A DNA stretch of 64,000 nt from NCBI RefSeq assembly GCF_016863635.1, contig NZ_BOPG01000027.1, positions 186,001 through 250,000 on the forward strand. Direction: 5' to 3'. Below the pieces are notes generated by a model. The model was not told the origin of the DNA and made no database searches. It saw nothing but the letters and a program-made list of their open reading frames with translations. This document shows, in pieces, positions 60,387-64,000 of this stretch. The position numbers and the translations under genes were made by a program. This DNA comes from Virgisporangium aurantiacum. GTDB lineage: Bacteria; Actinomycetota; Actinomycetes; Mycobacteriales; Micromonosporaceae. Position 1 is the first letter of the stretch, and each line of letters opens with the position of its first letter.

Positions 60387-61690
60387 CCGTTGGCCTTCTG
60401 CAGTGCCGCCGCCGCTTCGTCCTGGGCCGACCGCATCGCGTTGCCGGGTTCGGCCTTGCCGAACACCACGTTCTCGACGTGCTTCTGGATGATCTGGGAC
60501 ATCTGCTCACCGCCGAGCACGGTCGGGAACGGCGTCGCGTTGCCCAACTGTTCGACGTAGACCTTCAGGAACGGCTCGGACAGCGCGGTGTTGTGCGCCG
60601 CGATGTCGCTGGTGCGGCTGGGCAGGATGCCCATCGACATGAGAACGTCGGCCATCGCCGAGGAGCCGTTCTTGCCGGACTCCGGTCCGTTGAGCCAGGC
60701 CAGGAAGTCCCATGCCGCGTCCTGCCGGGCCTGCGACGCCTTGGCGTTTACCGTCGTGAGCCACGAGTAGGACACCGCCGAGGACTTGGACCCGGACGGA
60801 CCGACCGGGATCGGTGCGACCCCGACGTCGGCGTACCGGTCACCCATCGCCTGCTTCAGCGAGCCCTGCCACCAGTTGGCCATGATGATCATGCCGGTCT
60901 TGCCGTTGACGAAGCTGTCCAGGTACGGCCCGGTGGTGTTGGCGTTGGCCTGGCTCATCGCCGGGTCGGTGGACTTCGCGGCGATCAGCCGCTTGTAGAG
61001 GTCCGCGACCGCCGTCACCTTGGGGTCGGTCAGGTTGGGCGTGGTGCCGGACAGCAGCTGCCCGCCGTTGGAGTTGACGAGTGAGACGAACGGGTGCACC
61101 ACACCGGCCGGCCAGCTGGTGATGACGCCGAAGCCCTGCTGGCCAGGCTTGGTCAGTTTGGCCGCCGCGCTTTCCAGCTCCGCCCACGTCTTGGGTGGCT
61201 CGGTGATGCCCGCGGCGGCGAAGAGCTTCTTGTTGTAGTTGAGCGCGTAGAGGTCCACCTCGTTGGGGAAGCCGTACCGCTTGCCGTTCTTGGTCACCCC
61301 CTCCACGAGGTTGGCCGGCCAGTTCGTCTGCAGGTCCGCGGCGTACCGGTCCGGGACCGGCGCGGCGATCCCGTCGCGGACCAGTTCCGGCAGCCACAGG
61401 TCGTAGATGCTCGCGATGGTCGGCCCGTTCGGGGAGGCGCCCTGTGTCCGCAGTGTGCTCAGCAGGTTGGCGAACGGCACGGCGCGGATCCGCACGTCGA
61501 CGTTCTGGTGGGTTCGGGCGTACGCGGCCGCGGCGTCCTCGAGCATCTTGACCTGCTCCGGCGCCCAGTGGGTCAGGAACGTGACCGTCTGCTTGTCGCC
61601 ACCGCCGTTCCCGCCGCCGCACGCGGTGGTGCCCGCGACGACGACGGCTACCAGGAACGCCCACAGTGCCCGGGGACGGGTCACTCTCAT
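60383..61690 (-). CDS. Carbohydrate-binding lipoprotein (CUT1 extracellular binding protein)
   Basis: A 435-residue binding lipoprotein, first gene of the second sugar operon. The lipobox is VVAGTTACGGG near residue 24. Family features include VTFLTHWAPEQVKMLEDAAA, then YGFPNEVDLYALNYNKKLF, and the C-terminal LGGEQMSQIIQKHVENVVFG. The ATG at 61690 follows GGGAGGCGAC. With the ROK kinase and SIS protein it suggests uptake of an amino sugar or disaccharide. Confidence 0.93.
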   Translation of the reverse strand: MRVTRPRALWAFLVAVVVAGTTACGGGNGGGDKQTVTFLTHWAPEQVKMLEDAAAAYARTHQNVDVRIRAVPFANLLSTLRTQGASPNGPTIASIYDLWLPELVRDGIAAPVPDRYAADLQTNWPANLVEGVTKNGKRYGFPNEVDLYALNYNKKLFAAAGITEPPKTWAELESAAAKLTKPGQQGFGVITSWPAGVVHPFVSLVNSNGGQLLSGTTPNLTDPKVTAVADLYKRLIAAKSTDPAMSQANANTTGPYLDSFVNGKTGMIIMANWWQGSLKQAMGDRYADVGVAPIPVGPSGSKSSAVSYSWLTTVNAKASQARQDAAWDFLAWLNGPESGKNGSSAMADVLMSMGILPSRTSDIAAHNTALSEPFLKVYVEQLGNATPFPTVLGGEQMSQIIQKHVENVVFGKAEPGNAMRSAQDEAAAALQKANG

Positions 61691-61716
61691 GTCGCCTCCC
61701 ACTTCGAGGGCCAGCT

Positions 61717-61755
61717 GTTAGGTGGTCGGAACGTTATAACAACTTCTGATCTAAC
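61717..61755. promoter_or_regulatory. Nested palindrome upstream of the second sugar operon
   Basis: A perfect GTTATAAC (61733-61740) is flanked by inverted GTTAG (61717-61721) and CTAAC (61751-61755) at 11 and 10 bp. It lies 27-65 bp upstream of the binding-protein start. TATAAC on the minus strand could also be the -10 box. The operon's own GntR protein is the likely binder, though the sequence differs from the usual HutC-subfamily core (GTnTAnAC). Confidence 0.5.
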
Positions 61756-61839
61756 GGAACCCCCGCCGGCTGCAACGGGGATGCAACGGCCGCTCGTAGC
61801 GTCGCCGTGCGGATCAGTCCATAACCTCAGGAGGACGTC

Positions 61840-62187
61840 ATGCGAATCCTTGCGCGTAACCGTGTTTTCGCTTTCGGTGCGGCAGTCGCGGCGATGCTCG
61901 CGCTGTCACTGGCCGCCCCGGCGACCGCCAATGCCGCATCACCGGCCCGAACGGTGCAGCCCCTGGCGAACGTGGTGGTGCCGGACGAAGTCGGGCAGAA
62001 CGTTGGCATCGCGATCGACGACCTGCTGGCCCGCGGCTTCCGCCTCGGCTTCCGGCAGACCGTCGACCGGGTGTGCGCGCACGACGAGTTCGAGGTCATC
62101 CGGCAGAGCCCGACGGCCGGTTCCGTCGTGCCCGCCGGCACGGTGGTGACCCTCACCTTCGTCGTGTATCCGCCGAACTGTCCCTGA
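61840..62187 (+). CDS. Small secreted PASTA-like protein
   Basis: A 115-residue exported protein. The signal peptide is VFAFGAAVAAMLALSLAAPA, ending TANA-ASP. The mature part holds one PASTA-like unit (VVVPDEVGQNVGIAIDDLLA, then GFRLGFRQTVDRVC, then VIRQSPTAGSVVPAGTVVTL), a fold that binds peptidoglycan or beta-lactams. Two cysteines (VCAH and PPNCP) may pair. The ATG follows AGGAGGACGTC, and a strong terminator follows. Confidence 0.8.
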   Translation: MRILARNRVFAFGAAVAAMLALSLAAPATANAASPARTVQPLANVVVPDEVGQNVGIAIDDLLARGFRLGFRQTVDRVCAHDEFEVIRQSPTAGSVVPAGTVVTLTFVVYPPNCP

Positions 62188-62205
62188 TCCCGCACCCGAC
62201 CGCAG

Positions 62206-62242
62206 CGCCCGTCCGGCGGACCACCGCCGGGCGGGCGGCTTT
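62206..62242 (+). terminator. Rho-independent-like terminator after the PASTA-like gene
   Basis: CGCCCGTCCGGCG (62206-62218) pairs with CGCCGGGCGGGCG (62225-62237), 12 Watson-Crick pairs and one G-T pair, around the loop GACCAC. GCTTT follows. It starts 18 bp after the stop codon. Confidence 0.8.
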
Positions 62243-62330
62243 GTGCAAGACGCGCCGGGGATGCGCGTCACCTGCGGATCTAGTATTGCGGGGACATGCG
62301 TTCCCGGTGCGACGAAGGAGAGCGAGAAGG

Positions 62331-63287
62331 TTGACGCCGACTCAGCTGCGTGCCTTCGCCGCGGTCGTGCGGCTCGGTTCGGTGAAGCAGGCGGCGGCCG
62401 ACCTGGAGGTGTCCGAGGCCGCCGTGTCGCTGCACGTCGGCCAGTTGCGGAAGGAACTGGGCGACAAGCTGTTCATCCGGACCTCGTCCGGGCTCGCGTT
62501 CACCCCGGGTGGGCTGCGGCTGGCCAGCCGCGCCGCCGAGATGCTGAGCCTGCAGGACCGCACCATCATCGAGGTCCGGCAGGCCGGCGGCGGGCGCCGG
62601 ATGCTGCGGGTGGCGGCGTCGTCGTTGTTCGCCGAGCACGCGGCTCCGGGTCTGATCGAACTGTTCGCCGACCGGGCGAACGACCTCGACGTCGAGCTCA
62701 GCAGCCACGATCCGGGCAGGTTCGAGTCGCTGCTGCTCACCCGCTCGGTCGACGCCGCGATCGGGCCGGTGCCGGCCACCGTCGGTCCTTCGATCGCGAG
62801 CACCCACTTCCTCAACTACCAGGTGGTCGCGGTGGTCGCTCCGGACCACCCGATGGCCGTGCGGCCGCCCTCGCTCGGCACGTTGCGGGACCAGACCTGG
62901 CTGCTCGGGCCGTCGGCGGCGCTGCACACCGGCGTCACGCCGAACCTGCTGCGTTCGATCGGCGTGCCCGAGCACCACCAGCGCATCTTCCAGAGCCACG
63001 CGGCCGCGGTGGAGGAGGCCAAGCGGGGCAAGGGACTGGCGCTGGACGTGTCGTTCGCGGTGTCGCAGGATCTCACGAACGGCGACCTGGTCCGGATCCA
63101 GTCGCCGGCGCTTCAGGTCAACGGTGCGTGGAGCATCCTCACGCTGACCGGACCGCACGCGTCGCCCGAGGGGGCCGAGCTGACCCGGTTCATCACCACG
63201 CCACGGGCGATCCAGGCGATGCTGCGCGGCTCCGGCGTCACCCCGGGCCGGTTCAAGCCGTCGATTCACGTAACCCTGTGGAGCTGA
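62331..63287 (+). CDS. LysR-family transcriptional regulator (CbbR/CfxR-like)
   Basis: A 318-residue regulator. The HTH covers residues 2-62 (TPTQLRAFAAVVRLGSVKQA, then LEVSEAAVSLHVGQL, then FIRTSSGLAFTPGG), followed by a substrate-binding-like domain (DAAIGPVPATVGPSIASTHF). The probable start is TTG at 62331, which follows GAAGGAG at ten bases; upstream ATGs are out of frame. The HTH resembles CbbR-type regulators, which fits the convergent CO-dehydrogenase-like gene. Its 3' end overlaps that gene by 35 bp on the opposite strand. Confidence 0.85.
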   Translation: MTPTQLRAFAAVVRLGSVKQAAADLEVSEAAVSLHVGQLRKELGDKLFIRTSSGLAFTPGGLRLASRAAEMLSLQDRTIIEVRQAGGGRRMLRVAASSLFAEHAAPGLIELFADRANDLDVELSSHDPGRFESLLLTRSVDAAIGPVPATVGPSIASTHFLNYQVVAVVAPDHPMAVRPPSLGTLRDQTWLLGPSAALHTGVTPNLLRSIGVPEHHQRIFQSHAAAVEEAKRGKGLALDVSFAVSQDLTNGDLVRIQSPALQVNGAWSILTLTGPHASPEGAELTRFITTPRAIQAMLRGSGVTPGRFKPSIHVTLWS

Positions 63288-64000
63288 TCGCCTCCCACAC
63301 GCGCGACGGGGTCAGCGGCATGTCGATGTGACGCAACCCGTACGGCCGGAGCGCGTCGAGGACGGCGTTGACCACGGCCGGCGGCGAGCCGACGGTCGCC
63401 GACTCGCCGACCCCCTTGGCGCCGATCGGATGGTGCGGTGACGGGGTGACGGTGAACCCCGTCTCCCAGTCGGGCACCTCCAGCGCGCTGGGGAGCAGGT
63501 AGTCCATCAGGGACGCGCCGAGGCAGTTGCCGTCGTCGTCGAACGCGATCATCTCCATCAGGGCCATCCCGACGCCGTCGGTGAGACCGCGGTGCACCTG
63601 GCCCTCGATGATCATGGGGTTGATGCGTGTACCGCAGTCGTCGACGGCGATGAACCGGCGGACCGTCACGACCGCCGTCCCCGGGTCGACGTCGACGACG
63701 CAGATGTACGCGCCGTTCGGGTACGTCAAGCTCGACGGGTCGTAATGGACCTGCGCCGCGAGTCCGCCGTCGACCCCCTCGGGAAGCTCACCGCTGCCGT
63801 ACGCCCACCGCGCGACGTCCTGGATGGTGACCGACGAGTTCGGGTCGCCCACGACGTGGATGCGCCCGGCGTCCCAGACGAGGTCGGTCACCGAGATCTC
63901 CAGCATCGCCGAGGCGATGAGCATCGCCTTGTCGCGGACCTTGCGGGCCGCGACGACCGCCGCCGCGCCCGAGACCGACGTCGAGCGGCTGCCGTACGTA
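63253..64000 (-). CDS. Molybdenum hydroxylase large subunit, CoxL/xanthine-dehydrogenase type (5' part outside window)
   Basis: The C-terminal 248 residues of a molybdopterin-binding subunit. Conserved blocks are YGSRSTSVSGAAAVVAARKV at the window edge, VVDVDPGTAVVTVRRFIAVD, then DCGTRINPMIIEGQVHRGLT, and the active-site segment HHPIGAKGVGESATVGSPPA with the molybdenum-site glutamate. This matches aerobic CO dehydrogenase large subunits and related aldehyde/xanthine oxidases. The motif that separates true CoxL (AYRCSFR) from relatives lies outside the window. Partner CoxM and CoxS genes would be expected upstream. Confidence 0.9.
   Translation of the reverse strand, partial: TYGSRSTSVSGAAAVVAARKVRDKAMLIASAMLEISVTDLVWDAGRIHVVGDPNSSVTIQDVARWAYGSGELPEGVDGGLAAQVHYDPSSLTYPNGAYICVVDVDPGTAVVTVRRFIAVDDCGTRINPMIIEGQVHRGLTDGVGMALMEMIAFDDDGNCLGASLMDYLLPSALEVPDWETGFTVTPSPHHPIGAKGVGESATVGSPPAVVNAVLDALRPYGLRHIDMPLTPSRVWEAISSTGLRESTA

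Noticed and set aside
61733..61740. Standard HutC-subfamily operator
   Set aside because: The core is GTTATAAC, with AT at the centre, whereas the usual consensus has TA there (GTnTAnAC); kept only as a generic palindrome.
1..64000. Mobile elements, integrases, CRISPR arrays, tRNA or rRNA genes
   Set aside because: No transposase-like protein, no regular repeat/spacer pattern and no recognisable tRNA or rRNA sequence was seen on either strand; short or degenerate remnants cannot be excluded by eye.

Overview
This is a window of high-GC actinomycete chromosome. Nearly every third codon position is G or C, GTG starts are common, and most operon genes overlap by ATGA or GTGA. The regulator families present (IclR, TetR, LacI, GntR, MerR, LysR, sigma-70-like, and an XRE/NB-ARC/TPR protein) suit a soil actinomycete such as a member of the Pseudonocardiales or a relative; the genus is inference. 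Both ends cut through genes: an amino-acid permease on the left and a CoxL-type molybdoenzyme subunit on the right. No rRNA, tRNA, CRISPR array, transposase or integrase was seen.

Layout. 1-8 kb: a seven-gene minus-strand catabolic operon (extradiol dioxygenase, FAD monooxygenase, FAH hydrolase, PLP decarboxylase, class III aminotransferase, aldehyde dehydrogenase, permease), with a divergent IclR regulator at 8.1-8.9 kb. The enzyme order reads as uptake, decarboxylation and oxidation of an aromatic amino acid or amine. 8.9-14 kb: a TetR-like gene, a catalase/heme-dioxygenase fusion and a nitroreductase-like partner. 14-18.9 kb: two related sigma factors, a full-length and a truncated copy of a small companion protein, an intracellular subtilisin and a membrane protein. 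19-23.9 kb: kdpFABC preceded by an extra tiny membrane ORF. 24-26.3 kb: a DrrAB-like ABC exporter with its MerR regulator and a clear MerR-type promoter. 26.3-30.9 kb: a Liv-type uptake operon. 31-37.7 kb: an S9 peptidase, a membrane protein, a secreted M14 carboxypeptidase and two alpha/beta hydrolases, one of them frameshifted.

37.7-42.4 kb: an unusual minus-strand set made of a multicopper oxidase, a cupredoxin, a 30-residue peptide, a PaaK-like adenylating enzyme and a polytopic protein with YD and GLGD motifs. 42.7-46.9 kb: a sugar ABC operon facing a LacI gene, with two identical operators between them. 46.9-56.2 kb: secreted carbohydrate-related proteins (F5/8 type C protein, ricin-type lectin, GH26-like glycosidase, SGNH hydrolase), a large signalling ATPase regulator, an SCO6745-type protein and a methyltransferase. 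56.2-61.7 kb: a second sugar operon (binding protein, two permeases, ROK-type kinase, GntR, SIS isomerase). 61.8-64 kb: a secreted PASTA-like protein, a LysR regulator and the CoxL-type subunit.

The observations most worth checking are the catalase/dioxygenase fusion, the copper/PaaK/peptide/GLGD locus, the sigma factor/subtilisin module with its broken second copy, and the palindrome TCCACWGTGGA, which occurs at least seven times inside genes in all sorts of frames.
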